This document shows, in pieces, positions 42,476 to 53,100 of a stretch of DNA of 64,000 bases (position 1 is the stretch's first letter; each line of letters starts with the position of its first letter). The notes under the pieces are model-generated. The model was not told the DNA's origin and searched no databases. It worked only from the letters and a program-made list of their open reading frames with translations. Made by a program: the position numbers and the translations under genes. The stretch is from Pseudogymnoascus destructans (Eukaryota; Ascomycota; Leotiomycetes; Thelebolales; Thelebolaceae): contig NW_020167526.1 of assembly GCF_001641265.1 (NCBI RefSeq), positions 434,001 through 498,000 on the forward strand. Reading direction: 5' to 3'.

Positions 42476-42939
42476 CCCTTATCCCTGAGTTCTCAGACTC
42501 AACATTTGTTACAACTTGTCTAAACCACTCCACTACATCATACACCTGATTGCTGCATTGTGGAATAGTCTAAGCTATGATGTAAGGACACAGAGCACCC
42601 AGCTCACAGTAATAGCATATGAGAGTGCAAGTCGGAGGCTAAACGGATGCTATCCTATAGGTCTACTACGAAGGATACAAAAAAGATGAAGGGGAACCCC
42701 GTGAGTCGATTGTCTCAAGTACCCGAAACCCATCCGACTCGGTTCCGACTCGGTTAGCCCACCCAAATGATCACACGTGACCCCGCAGCTACCCAGAGTC
42801 TACTCCCTAGAATGAGAGACGAGAAGGAATCCTTACATATGACCCTTTGGCTCTGTTTCCTAAGACAGTGTGTTGTCTTAGTAAAATCATCCCTTCCTTG
42901 GGTGGCTAGATTCTCACATCTGGTGCACCCACCATTACA
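42476..42939 (-). repeat. partial LTR, family L1, copy E
   Basis: Reverse orientation. It covers only the TGTAATGG half of the LTR (to 42939) and is split by a 257-bp solo LTR at 42581-42837. Confidence 0.85.
42581..42837 (-). repeat. 257-bp solo LTR related to Gypsy-2 LTR
   Basis: TGTAAGGACACAG...ATCCTTACA with a 5-bp duplication TATGA (42576-42580, 42838-42842). Shares AGGTCTACTACGAAGGATAC with the complement of the Gypsy-2 LTR but is otherwise diverged. Confidence 0.88.
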
Positions 42940-43330
42940 ATTACACGGTCACTACTAATATAGCTTGAAGGCAATACTATACGGCAACCCAAATCTGCCA
43001 TATTAACATCATCATGTGATATAGCATCCGTAAGACCATTATAGACTTCTGCAAGGATGGATTTCTAATTGTTATAGAGCCAACTTAGGGCCGTAGACTC
43101 ACAAATCACTAATATGTCAACCGCAAATTGCTAGAATAGTCATCCTGCATAGTGAATAGTATTAAACCACTCTTTACAGGTGTGCATATAGTAGTGGTAG
43201 AACGGCCTTTGCTCTAACCTCTGGTTCTGCTGTGGACCGTTATTCTCCCATAAAGTAAGACCCTAATGCCACCCGTATTCACCAAATATAAAGAGAACAT
43301 AATGTAATGGCATATAAGAAGCACATGTAA
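42940..43330 (-). pseudogene. Helitron Rep/helicase remnant (Helitron_like_N)
   Basis: The minus-strand translation in one frame gives FGEYGWH, RPFYHYYMHTCKEWFNTIHYAG, QFAVDILVICESTALSWLYN, ILAEVYNGLTDAIS, DVNMADLGCRIVLPSSYI. That is the order and wording of the Helitron_like_N region (the rLFQQ...YNGLqDAl...GrRivLPSSf signature). Four or more in-frame stops (TAG, TGA) stand where Q, R or W is expected. The left end meets an L1 LTR; no Helitron terminus is seen. Confidence 0.7.
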
Positions 43331-43648
43331 CGTGGACTTTTAATAGCTGGCGCCGCCCATCTAAAGTGTTACGGAAGGCTTGGTAGAGCGTCTGTAACAG
43401 TCTGTAAAGTGTCTGCAAGAGACTATGTAGGCTAGTTAGCTATTAATTACTGGCTGTAAGAGAGATAGACAATATACAGTAAGTGGTAATTCTCTATTAC
43501 AGGCATGTACACTCTAGCGAGACGTCTGTGAAGTAGAGCATAAAGTGCACGTTGCGTACCGGCGACTAAGGCGATTTGTTCCGAAAAAGCGTTGCCTCCC
43601 GGTAAGCACCACAATGTGTATATTGAATTGGAGGTGAAGAACTCATTA
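43331..43648. other. spacer
   Basis: No gene or repeat recognised between the Helitron remnant and pogo D. Confidence 0.4.
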
Positions 43649-45676
43649 ACCGTGGGGGGAAGCGAGTGCGTCCACTCGCTTATGAGAGGAAGCAAGTGCG
43701 TCCTCTCAAATTGCGACTGTAAGTACCCAACCATAGTAATTTATATGTAAAAGTACTTAAAAATCCAATTCTACGAAATTATCACTTCTTCATTCTCACG
43801 CTCACTCTCACTCCCACGACCACTCCCACCCTCAGTTGCGCTCTCATACTGGCTCCCAGATTCGGCTTCTGGGTCAGTAATAGGGTCTTCCAACTCCGGA
43901 GGAATTGGGAGGCCCGATTTAGTGAGCTGAGCTATGCTCTTCTTCCGGAGGCGCTCCCGTTTCCGGGCTTTGATTCCTGCCTGGCGGAGCTGCTTCTGGG
44001 CTCGGGTTTGGGCCTGGCTCAGTTTCCGAGCTTCTGTGGCAGCGAGCTTCTGGGTCTGAAGCTCAGCTTTCTCGGCCTGAAGCTCGTGGGCTTCAGAAGC
44101 CCGGAGCTCACCTCCACACTGGAGTCAGTCCCGGCCCCCCCGCTTCTTCTTCGAGTCCTTGACCTGCTGCCGAACAGCCCATAGGTCGAGTTCCTGGAGC
44201 TGGCCGGCAGCCAGAACCTGGGCTGCCCCAGTAAGCCAGTTGCTGTAGCTCTGCCTTGAGGGGCTACTAAAGGCCTCCAGAACCCACTCCTTCCACTGCT
44301 GTAGGCCCTGTTCTACGCCCTGGAAAGTGGAGGGAATAGGGGTAATAGGCTGTGGTAGGGTAGGCGTTGTAGGCTCTGTAGGCTGCGTAGGCTGCGAGTA
44401 TGTATGCAGCTTCTCAAGGGCTGTATTACAGCTTATAGGCCAGATTCCAGCTTTCCGGAACGCTGATTGTATGGTAGATTCCTTAAAAGTCTGCTCCCGC
44501 ATTGTGGGAGATGTCTCATAAATTGGGGTAGGTTATAGGTGATGTCCACTTCCCGTATAGCACGGAGCACAGCCTGCCTATGCCAGTGCTTATAAGGCTG
44601 GAATATTCCCACATCTAATGGCTGTAAAACGTGTGTAAGGTGGCTGGGAAACGCCCATAAGATGATGTGATATTCGGCTGCCATAATGACGAACTCAGGG
44701 CTCGTGTGGCTCACATGAGAATCAAGTAGTAGAACATTGGGATTTCCTGGGTTGTGTGGAGCAGTAAGCTCTATGAAGTGCTGTAACCACCGTAGAGCAA
44801 GCTGGCTATTAGAATAGCCAGTCTCCAAGAGCAATATCAGCTCATTTCCACTGAGGTTTTCAGGGTACCATGCTGCCATATGGATTTTACCCGGTACAAC
44901 AAGTACAGGTGCAATCTTCTGTCCAGCTGCAGATACTGCCTCTAATCGTAATAGATATACTATTCTCAGGGCTCGGAGTATAGAGCTGCTTTACGGCTCA
45001 GGGGACCATAACTCTCTCACCCCTGGAATTCCAACCCTAAATCCAGTTTCATCCATATTCCAGATTGACTCTGAATTTATACCATGCTGTAGTACAAATT
45101 CCGTGTACCTTTCAAACCACTTAACAATAGCAGGTTCCTCTTGAGCTTGCGTACGCTGTTGCGCAATAGGCTTTGTAGTGATAAAGTGGAAATCCATAAG
45201 CTCATTCCGTATATATTTAGTGAGCCAGCTCTGTGACGGTGGAGGCAGTGGGCTCCGTAGGTGGCATACTGCCCCGTAAACTATATGCCTATTAGCCCCT
45301 AACCCTAGGTAATACTGCTCTAGAATCCAGGCCTTTAGGGCCTCCGTTTGGTCTATAGAAAGCACCCTATTGTGACCTCCATGGGCCAGCTTCCGTGGGA
45401 CTGCTCGGGTGATTCTTGACTGTATAGTCGACTTTGGGACCTTAATAATCGGACTGGCAGCACCTACAGATTCAGAGGGGTTTGCTGCCAGCCATTCACA
45501 GGCATTTGATAGAGGTGTCCCTTCCATTAAATGAATTACATTTGATTACTATATAAATTACTATGTGTAGGAATGTTCGAGGTTTTGGTAAAGAGTAGCG
45601 GTGAAGATATGCAAGTTTAGAGGACGCACTTGCTTCCTCTTGTACGCGAGTGGACGCACTTGCTTCCCCCCACAGT
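43649..45676 (-). mobile_element. pogo D: full-length, decayed pogo-type transposon
   Basis: 2028 bp between TA dinucleotides (43647-43648, 45677-45678). Terminal inverted repeats of about 60 bp begin AC(C/T)GTGGGGGGAAGC and contain AAGCGAGTGCGTCCACTCGC and AAGCAAGTGCGTCCTCT. Same family as pogo C. Confidence 0.85.
43771..45527 (-). pseudogene. pogo D transposase, several breaks
   Basis: ATG at 45527 (MEGTPLSN). Open to RELWSPEP-stop at 44991; the catalytic middle is open at 44433-44879 (LLLLETGYSNSQ, LLLDSHVSH, HVLQPLDVGIF); the C-terminal part at 44125-44502, then TGA (GGRD-stop-LQCGGELRASEA) and a last stretch to TAG at 43771-43773. Needs two frameshifts near 44930-44990, one near 44510, and the TGA read through. 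The second catalytic motif is LDSHVSH rather than the usual DGHxSH. Confidence 0.82.
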
Positions 45677-45678
45677 TA

Positions 45679-46180
45679 GTACGAGTAGAGTATGTACATG
45701 CATTTTCTCCAAGTACTTACATGCCCCACTTATTATACACAGACCCTGTGGAAACTTTTGGGCCGCACGAGTAGATGGAGTTTTCTTACCAGTTTACTGG
45801 GTATATCGAGTTTTTGCCCATGACATTATGTCAAACCCCTGTACAATTGATTGGCTATAAAAGTGCAAAATTCGTGATTGGCTACATTAGGTTCTAGCCC
45901 CATTTCCTACTTCTATATGCTTAGCGCGTAGAGTTTTCTCCGCGCTAAGCCTATATTTGTTTGGATTTCATTTGTAATATGTTTAGAGTACACAGGTGAG
46001 CAGACCATCAGGGGTTAGCTCAGCTGACCCAAAAATGCTCCACTTTTATGACTAAACCTTGCACATGGGTCAGCTAAGCTCGCGTAGCATCACATGATAT
46101 GGTCAGGTAAGGCAAAAAACGGTATATAATAGGGCCCTAATTTCCTACCAACGTAAAACCTGTAGGGCATGGCAACAACA
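45679..46180. other. spacer with short repeats
   Basis: Holds the dispersed repeat 45851-45935 (also at 39078) and a pair GTTAGCTCAGCTGACCC (46014) / GGGTCAGCTAAGCTCGC (46068) that is partly inverted and might be a DNA-transposon end. No gene. Confidence 0.4.
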
Positions 46181-47010
46181 ACAGTAGTAATTCATTGCTA
46201 ATGCATTATTCACAATGAGATAATTTCACTACCTCAACTAGACCTATGGTCTAATACTGTTAGTATTGATAGTAGTCTGTCTTCAATTTGAGGATGAAAG
46301 ATATCCAGAAGAACGACTTGTCACTGAAGAAGAAGAAGAGGAGGAGAAGCTAAGAGCTGCCTAATATATACTTAATGCATTACTAATGCATTAAGATCGA
46401 AACAACCACAGTTATTTCAAGCGATGTTAAGCGACAAAGCAACCCAGGTAATGAAGGTAAACTATACAACAGATTTACCAGAATACCCTGAAACATCCGA
46501 AAATGGGGTCGCCTATATCATCAATACTTCCTACAACACACCAGAAGCAGTTGATGCTATGTGTAATAATGTGTGTTCTTTGGTAATGTGTTCTTAATGC
46601 ATTATTAATGCATTATAGGTCCAATATTGCCATAAACGACTTCAGCCACCAAAGCCAACGCACTGCAGTGTTCTTAACAATGCTTATTGTAAAAGGATGA
46701 CTTATATTTGCACAGGTATAACGCATTGTGGAATATCTTCACCCACAGTTACAAGAAATGCACCACACAAAGCTCTGTGATGACGATTGGAAGAAGATTA
46801 TTCAGCTACGGCAACAAAATATCGCTGAATCTATTCAAAAACAAGCAAATAGGTATGAATATTTTGTCCTAATGCATTAATAATGTATTAGTAATGTATT
46901 AGTAATGTATTAATCTCAGCTTGAAGTTGAAAGTGAAGTTGAACTGGAATTGAACTTACATCTTGGGGAAAAGGCTTCATTCCGAGTGGGCGTTCAGTAA
47001 GGAGTTTGTA
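46181..47010 (+). pseudogene. decayed, intron-bearing gene of unknown family
   Basis: Pieces of protein-like sequence on the plus strand: VQYCHKRLQPPKPTHC, NAYCKRMTYICTG, then in another frame RIVEYLHPQLQEMHHTKL and DDWKKIIQLRQQNI. Two stretches between them look like introns (GTAATGTGT...CATTATAG near 46592-46618; GTATGAATA...ATCTCAG near 46854-46919) and contain repeated TAATGCATTA or TAATGTATTA. I do not recognise the family; a transposon-associated gene is a guess. Confidence 0.35.
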
Positions 47011-47629
47011 GGCCTTATAGGCCGCCTGTTGTGGTTGTTAGTAGAATTATCAATCCATTGGTAATGTATTCATACATTATCGTCAAGCTTGATGGGCGCC
47101 ATCGTGGTGGCGGAGGAAAGTTGGTGCTGTTGTTGACGGAAGGTCGAAGGTCGGAAGTTGAAGATTTATTTGTGGGGGGGTCAGCCGAGGTTTTGGCGGT
47201 TGTGGAGCAGATCACCAGAGGTTGGGGGAAAGGTCGGGCCACCTACAGTACGTTCTGATATGTTTACGGGTTTAAACACATGACCACTTACGGCAGGCAG
47301 TGTTGAGTAAATTTTCTTCTCCCTTCGAGGCCTCCAGCCGTAAGGGCAGAGTTTTTCTGTGGTTCTACCTGTGGTCGCTTACTGTAGCCCCTGTATATTA
47401 TAACAGGCAGAGTCACAAACCGGCGCCTACGGAGCTGGTGCACAATACTCGTACTTGTAATTCCTATATTTCAGCTCATAGGCATAGGCGTGACTGAGCC
47501 TATTAAGTATGAGTTTGGGCTGCATATTTGAAGGTAAATGTATTATTTGTTTTTATATTCTTTTTAATCCCACCCCGTGCAGATTGGCCCGTCAGATCCT
47601 ATCCTCCGTACATTCAGAACACAGTTATT
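47011..47629. other. intergenic, 3' of the P-type ATPase
   Basis: No supported gene. Short open frames here have no recognisable similarity. Confidence 0.4.
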
Positions 47630-50600
47630 TTACCAAGCTATCCTTGCCAAAAATCCCTTTGGCCAACTTCTTACTATAAGTTTCCTGATTTCGTCCATCA
47701 TGAGGATTCCTAGAGCCAAGGGCAGAGGGATGAACCAGAACTCGAGTGGTACCCTTGCCGTCCCAAAGATTCTTCGAATTCCTGGGTCTTCTGTTACAAA
47801 TATTGCAATGGCCAAGCTCATAGCCATACCTGCCAGCAGCCAAGGGTTTCTTCTCTTCTTTCGAATAGGATCTGCTTGAAGGATTGAGAGCCGCTTGTTG
47901 CGGATGCTAAGAATATTGCCCCATTGCAATATGACTAGCGTAACGAAGTACACGCTTTGTCCGACACTGTTGAAGTGTATCAGTTCGTCGTTGGTATAGC
48001 CATGGAAGCCATCGGAATAGCTTTCAAAGGCCAGGGCGAGCGAATGAAAGGGAATTCCTGCATGTTTATACATGTATAAGAAAAACATGCTGTGCGCGCA
48101 AACCGTCTCCATGACACCTATGAAGAGGTAGCTTTGGATGTATATCTTGACGTTGATTAAGTGACCTTTCTTGGCCTTCCGAGGTGGAAGCTTAAGCAAG
48201 TCGAATTCCTCCTTTTCCATGATGAGAGCAAGCGAAAGGAAGAGATCCGTGAAGACACAGATAATAATCATGAGGAATGTCGAGAGTGGGAGAGGAAACC
48301 CGAAGTAGACATTCATCAGTACTGGCCAGATCTCAGACCAAGAACCTGCGGGCAGGAGGTAACTGATAATCTTTTGCAAGTTTTGGAATACCAGGCGCCC
48401 AAGGCGAATGGCATCGACTATCGAATCGAACTTGTCGAGGAGTACAAGATCGGCTGCTTCGAGGGCGACGTCGCTGCCGGTTACCACCGCAATTCCAACG
48501 TCAGCAGCTCTCAGAGCAGGTGCATCGTTGACACCATCGCCAGTAACTGCGACAATATTATCCCGCTTTCTGAACTCTTTCACGATGCGAAGCTTCTGCT
48601 CGGGGCTTGTGCGCGCGAAAACAATTTCTTCGTACTTGCATACTAAATCCCAATCCTCTCCGCTCAGTTTCGCTATCGAGGGCCCTTCAAGGAGCAGACT
48701 AGTTTTGGTCCGGTCTTCGGACTGTCGGTTCTCCACCATATCAGTACTCCGATTGGCGAGATTATAAAAGGTATCAGGATCAGCCGCATTTGTGAATATA
48801 CCAATGTCGCGGGCAATCGCAGAAGCAGTCAGGCCAAAGTCACCTGTTACCATAAAAAACCGTATACCCGCACGACGACACGCTGCTACCGTTACGGCTG
48901 TCTCTTTGCGGGGTGGGTCGGTTATTCCAAGAACACCAATTATGGTAAGATCGTTGATGCAGCTGTCTTGGATTTCGTTCATAAAGGCGTTGGATCCAAG
49001 AGTTTCGCCAGGGGTGATGTTACGCTGGCATAGCAATATCACACGCTGCCCACTTCGTGAAAGATTCTCCTGGAGCACTAGAAACTGAGCTTGGGACGCT
49101 TGGTCAAATGGCTTGATGGTCTTGCTTTCAGAAGACCAGTAACTTGTGCAGTGAGGCTGGAGGACGTCCGGGGCTCCTTTCATCAACATGAGAAATTGTG
49201 ATTCGGCTCCCGTCGAATCGGTCTTGTGCAGCGTAAGCATCCATTTACTTTTCGAGTTAAATGGTATTTGGAAAACTCTCGGGTTCTCGTCGTTGATAGA
49301 TTCAATGAACCCTTTCCGTGCTGCTTCTGCGAATTTCAGAACCGCTCCATCGGTAGCATTGCCCTGAGTAGCTCGGTCCATAACTGGCTGATTCTTTGTC
49401 AGGGGATCGAAAGTCGCGTCGTTACAGAGAGCCGAAGCACGATGGAGCTCCTTCAGCGGGGCCGACATTCCCTCCGAAAGCACAGAAAATGCCTCGCCGG
49501 CAGTCATACGACCATCTAAGAGCCCCACGGTTGCCACGACCATTTTATTCTCGGTCAAAGTGCCCGTTTTGTCAGAACACATGACATTAACGCAGCCGAG
49601 AGTCTCCACAGTTGATAGCCCTTTGGGGAGGATATCGCAGCTCTTCATCCTTCGAGCAATAATCATCATGGTGAGAGCGACCCCGACTGGCATTCCTTCT
49701 GGAATAAAAGCTACAACACAGCCCATGGCGTTGTTAAGCATGCTGATGAGGCCCATAAAGGCAGCATGCTTTACTCGTAACCAACCCACCCAAGTCAAGA
49801 TTATAGCGGTTGCCAGAACAACAGTAAAGGCTACAATTATCAGGACGAAGCGGTGGATCTCGCGTTGGATAAGAGTCGGTTCGTCTTTCACAGCGTTTGT
49901 GGCCTTTGCGATTCGTCCCATGACAGCATTGCCTCCAGTGAGAACAACAACGCCTGTTGCGCTGCCATTAGTGACCATTGTACCCATCAATGCCACGTTT
50001 CGAGTTTCAAGGAAGTTTGTGTCTGTCATATCGATGGCTCCTTCGATTTCATCCGACTCTCCCGTTAACATTGAGCGATCAAAACGCACATCACCGGATG
50101 TGCTCAGGAGACGTATGTCGGCGGGAACTTTGTTGCCGATGCTGATCTTAATGATGTCTCCGACAACCACATCTACAGAGGCAACCTTCATGGGTTGCCC
50201 ATCGCGCATGGCCAAAGTGTCTCCAGGGAGGAGGCTGAGAATTGATTTCATTGTCTTTGCGGTCGACCAGTCTTGAAAAGCGGAGAAGGAGGCTTGAAGG
50301 AAGATCACAATCATTATGAGGATTGCTAACCCGATATTGTAGGGAGCTGGGTTCGGATTACCCAGCGGCCGCCAACAAATGAAGAAAACGATGACGCCAA
50401 TCCACAGCACAGAACAGAAGCCGCCGAAGATATAGAAAAGTATCTTTTTGACGTAATTCTCACGTCGATGGGGGAATGCGTTCTTTCCATTCTGTGAGAG
50501 TCGAGTTGCTGCCTCAGAAGCTCTGAGGCCTTTGTCACAATGGACATTGAGGGCGTTGCACACATCATCGCCGTTGCGTTTGTGGTAGTCCAAGTGTTCG

Positions 50601-50929
50601 AAGTAGTCCTTCTCTTCTATCTCCTCGCCTTTCTTCTTTTTCTTGAGTGCCTCTAATAACTTCTTACTGGATGCAGCCTCTCCTATTGCCTGAGATTCCG
50701 AGACCTGGAAGGATAGTGTTCGGAATTCAATAGGGACACCTTGAACTGCTCGAGCGCGGTCCCGGACACTTGAGATTGAGTCACGGCTGATTGAGCGGCG
50801 CAGACTCCCACGTCTGTTTTTCGATCGCGCGCGTTGTCCCTCTGGGCCAAAGGTGATGCATTTTGGTATGTCGTGATCTGCTGCTTCTAGATCTTCTGAG
50901 CTCGATCGTTGTTGGTCGCTCGAATCCAT
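47630..50929 (-). CDS. P-type cation ATPase, Na+/K+-ATPase-like (type II)
   Basis: Single exon, 1099 residues from the ATG at 50929 in a strong ACCATGG context. It uses ATP to move cations across a membrane. Seen in order: a Ser/Arg-rich cytosolic N-terminus, cation ATPase N domain (about 110-165), TM1-2 (about 165-220), actuator loop with TGES (about 289-292), TM3-4 with PEGMP (about 410), phosphorylation site DKTGTLTENK (D about 453), nucleotide domain with KGAPD, hinge VTGDGVNDAPALRAADVGIAV, and a C-terminal set of about six helices (YLLPAGSWSEIWPVLMN, IIICVFTDLFLSLAL). This resembles the fungal proteins annotated as Na+/K+ ATPase alpha subunits rather than ENA or PMA pumps. Ion specificity is not certain. 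Intact. Confidence 0.9.
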   Translation of the reverse strand: MDSSDQQRSSSEDLEAADHDIPKCITFGPEGQRARSKNRRGSLRRSISRDSISSVRDRARAVQGVPIEFRTLSFQVSESQAIGEAASSKKLLEALKKKKKGEEIEEKDYFEHLDYHKRNGDDVCNALNVHCDKGLRASEAATRLSQNGKNAFPHRRENYVKKILFYIFGGFCSVLWIGVIVFFICWRPLGNPNPAPYNIGLAILIMIVIFLQASFSAFQDWSTAKTMKSILSLLPGDTLAMRDGQPMKVASVDVVVGDIIKISIGNKVPADIRLLSTSGDVRFDRSMLTGESDEIEGAIDMTDTNFLETRNVALMGTMVTNGSATGVVVLTGGNAVMGRIAKATNAVKDEPTLIQREIHRFVLIIVAFTVVLATAIILTWVGWLRVKHAAFMGLISMLNNAMGCVVAFIPEGMPVGVALTMMIIARRMKSCDILPKGLSTVETLGCVNVMCSDKTGTLTENKMVVATVGLLDGRMTAGEAFSVLSEGMSAPLKELHRASALCNDATFDPLTKNQPVMDRATQGNATDGAVLKFAEAARKGFIESINDENPRVFQIPFNSKSKWMLTLHKTDSTGAESQFLMLMKGAPDVLQPHCTSYWSSESKTIKPFDQASQAQFLVLQENLSRSGQRVILLCQRNITPGETLGSNAFMNEIQDSCINDLTIIGVLGITDPPRKETAVTVAACRRAGIRFFMVTGDFGLTASAIARDIGIFTNAADPDTFYNLANRSTDMVENRQSEDRTKTSLLLEGPSIAKLSGEDWDLVCKYEEIVFARTSPEQKLRIVKEFRKRDNIVAVTGDGVNDAPALRAADVGIAVVTGSDVALEAADLVLLDKFDSIVDAIRLGRLVFQNLQKIISYLLPAGSWSEIWPVLMNVYFGFPLPLSTFLMIIICVFTDLFLSLALIMEKEEFDLLKLPPRKAKKGHLINVKIYIQSYLFIGVMETVCAHSMFFLYMYKHAGIPFHSLALAFESYSDGFHGYTNDELIHFNSVGQSVYFVTLVILQWGNILSIRNKRLSILQADPIRKKRRNPWLLAGMAMSLAIAIFVTEDPGIRRIFGTARVPLEFWFIPLPLALGILMMDEIRKLIVRSWPKGFLARIAW

Positions 50930-51637
50930 GGTAGACAACAATTGTCAAAGGGGGTAAGTTATCTTCTCAGGGAGAGTGGACCAATTCTGAAGAAAGGCGA
51001 AGACGATGTTAACGGATTGGTTGATAGCGACTGCGGGCTGCCTTTATCATGGCTCATGTATGAGGCGTATTCAACGACAGTCTTGTATCCTTAGTAAAGA
51101 ATCATAATAAATGCCCCGATGTTAAAAATCCACGTAAAGTCTCAGCTTGAATCTACCACAAGCCAGATGTGGCTATTGGATTAGACTCCTCTGTAGAAAG
51201 GAGGGCTGTGTAATCGTGTTCTTGTTGCGTTCCATGGTGACGGGAGCGGGCCAAAATGCCTCACGCCCTGGCAACGTATATAAGAAATATTTACCTCAAT
51301 CCGATGACGACTGCATTTAGTAATCATGTGTAGATCAATATCAATATGCCACGTATACGTCGAACCAAATTTTCATAGCGATAAGGTTAGACAAGTAAAT
51401 GTGATTTGGATTTGACGTTGGACAGGTTCGGTAACTAGGTCGATCGCACCTTGCCACTCAAAATTCTGAGGGTCTGTATTGTACATAAGTTAACTAACGT
51501 AAGTCGTGGGTGGCGTATGTGTTCTAGTGGCGTAAGTGTCCTATTTCGCGAGGACTAACGTGGCGTAACTACACCAATGGCGTAACTACAGTAGTGGGGG
51601 TGACGGTGACCTACAACTATTTTCTCAAATTGACAAA
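50930..51637. other. intergenic, promoter of the P-type ATPase
   Basis: About 700 bases. Near 51500-51600 there are several TGGCGTAA(C/G)T copies (GTGGCGTAAC, ATGGCGTAAC). No gene recognised. Confidence 0.4.
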
Positions 51638-52155
51638 TTGCTCACAACTTTTCCCCCTAGACCCTTAGGGCTCTACATGGGAGGAATGGGAAGAACTATC
51701 CCCGGAAGCTACGCCGAGTACACCCGTGTGCGGGCTGGCAACGTTGCATCTATCGACAGTTCGTTGATCTGGGAAGACCTTGCAGCAATTCCTGAATATA
51801 CGCAACTGCCTGGGCATGTTTTATTTCGAAATCTGGAGCTCTCACGTGGCTAGACCCTGCTTGTGCGTGGCGGAATATCCTCTTTCGGTCAGGCCGCAAT
51901 CAACTTGGCAGTAAACGCTGGGGCGAAAGTCATTGCCACAACTCGAAACCTTGATCGAGCCCCAATGCTACTGGTACTGGGCGTAAAGCGTGTCGAGCTA
52001 GAAGGCCCGGAACTGTTGAAGAGATTGCCTGAGACGAGCATAGATGTTGAAGCTCGTGGGAAATAGTGTTTTGCTAGACTCACTAGCGACTTTGAAACGA
52101 GGTGGCCATCTCTGCCTAGCTGGCTTATTAGGGGGTCTCGCTATTTCCAGGCGAG
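51638..52155 (+). pseudogene. zinc-type/quinone oxidoreductase (MDR) pseudogene fragment
   Basis: Translation gives GSYAEYTRVRAGNVASIDS and LAAIPEYTQLPGHVLF, then TAG at 51851, then LLVRGGISSFGQAAINLAVNAGAKVIATTR (Rossmann motif of medium-chain dehydrogenases), a small deletion or shift near 52045, and VGNSVLLDSLATLKRGGHL. The catalytic N-terminal domain is absent. Order and motifs fit NADPH:quinone reductase-type enzymes. Dead: in-frame TAG (expected Q), frameshift and truncation. Confidence 0.75.
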
Positions 52156-52362
52156 GAAGGGAGCAACGGCTGCCTGGTCCGGACCAAGGTCTTTCGAATG
52201 CTCGCCGTAGCCATTAACGACCGCCTCAATTTCTGTAATAGCCAAGATAAAGGAGAATACCTACAGAGACTATGTTAGCAGTGGTTTTGTCTCGAGGCTG
52301 ATAGAACCGACCTGTCCGAAGAGGATGCTGTAATCATCCCACCATAGTTGAAATGCTTTCCC

Positions 52363-52570
52363 TCTTATAAGAACTGTAGGAACTGTAGGAACTGTATAAG
52401 TTCTAACAGTTCTCACAGTTCCATCCTGTAGGGTGTCATGGGGTCCTATGGCGTGACCCACTCAGCACTGTAGGAACTGTAGGAACTGTAGGAACTGTAT
52501 GAGTTCTAACAGTTCTCATAGTTCCATCCTGTAGGGTGTCATGGGGTCCTATCTTGTGACCCACTCGGCT
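52363..52570. repeat. two tandem ~110-bp repeats with internal GGAACTGTA units
   Basis: Two copies (about 52366-52465 and 52471-52570) each run from repeated GTAGGAACT through GTTCTAACAGTTCTCA, GTTCCATCCTGTAGGG and TGTCATGGGGTCCTAT to GTGACCCACTC. Position just outside the antisense-gene relic at 52708 suggests this is the decayed 3' LTR of a Gypsy-1-like element, but I cannot define LTR ends. Confidence 0.6.
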
Positions 52571-52707
52571 AATAGCTCTGCCGATAGCCATAACACTAGG
52601 TCCCCCCTCTAAGGCCTAGTCCTGAGGCCTGTGGTTAACTAAGGAAAACGCTAAGTACTTAAGTAGAGTAATGTCCACCCGTTCCGTGCGCAGGTTAGGC
52701 TGTGACC

Positions 52708-53100
52708 ATGTCTTCTTCTAAACATACGAAACTCAAAGAACGTCATCTTCTTGCCCTTTGTGTCGCTGCTAACGGGGTCGAAATGTCCCTGTGTACTCAA
52801 TGTGAATGTCATTGAACGAAGTGTATCATGTCTAGCGACTCTAGGCGATGCGCTAAGTGTATTAAATCAAACATCAAGTGTGACGCTACTGGTCCTTCTT
52901 TTGAAGACTGGCAAGGCAGCTCCGTGTTTCTAAGCAACAACATTTATTGAAAAGTCGAGGAGAAGAGATGCTCCGTTGTGGTCTAAAGTCCCTTCATGAG
53001 CTAGATGAGGCAGAGGAGAGGGAGCGTAGGGAGGTAGAGACCAAAGGGCCTTCCTTGCACAGTCCTCCTACTACCATCTCCGTGGGCATCACCCCTAACT
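52708..53100 (+). pseudogene. relic of the Gypsy-1-type antisense accessory gene
   Basis: From ATG 52708 (MSSSKHTKLKERHLL) the frame gives C-x2-C-x6-C-x8-C-x2-C-x6-C (CTQCECH-stop-TKC, then CAKCIKSNIKC) with one TGA inside the first half, then loses frame. The later part (RGEEMLRCGLKSLHELDEAEE) aligns with Gypsy-1 (GKDMLRRGLKTLDELDAAEE). All six cysteines survive although the gene is dead. Confidence 0.65.

Noticed and set aside
40195..42939. The two reverse L1 LTRs around 40974-42475 as a complete L1 retrotransposon
   Set aside because: The sequence between them is a Gypsy-2-like pol end and accessory gene cut at both sides, with no primer site or purine tract next to the L1 LTRs, so it is a mosaic.
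48161..50276. Plus-strand ORFs of 160-238 codons opposite the P-type ATPase
   Set aside because: They run over the whole conserved ATPase ORF in antisense and have no motifs of their own.
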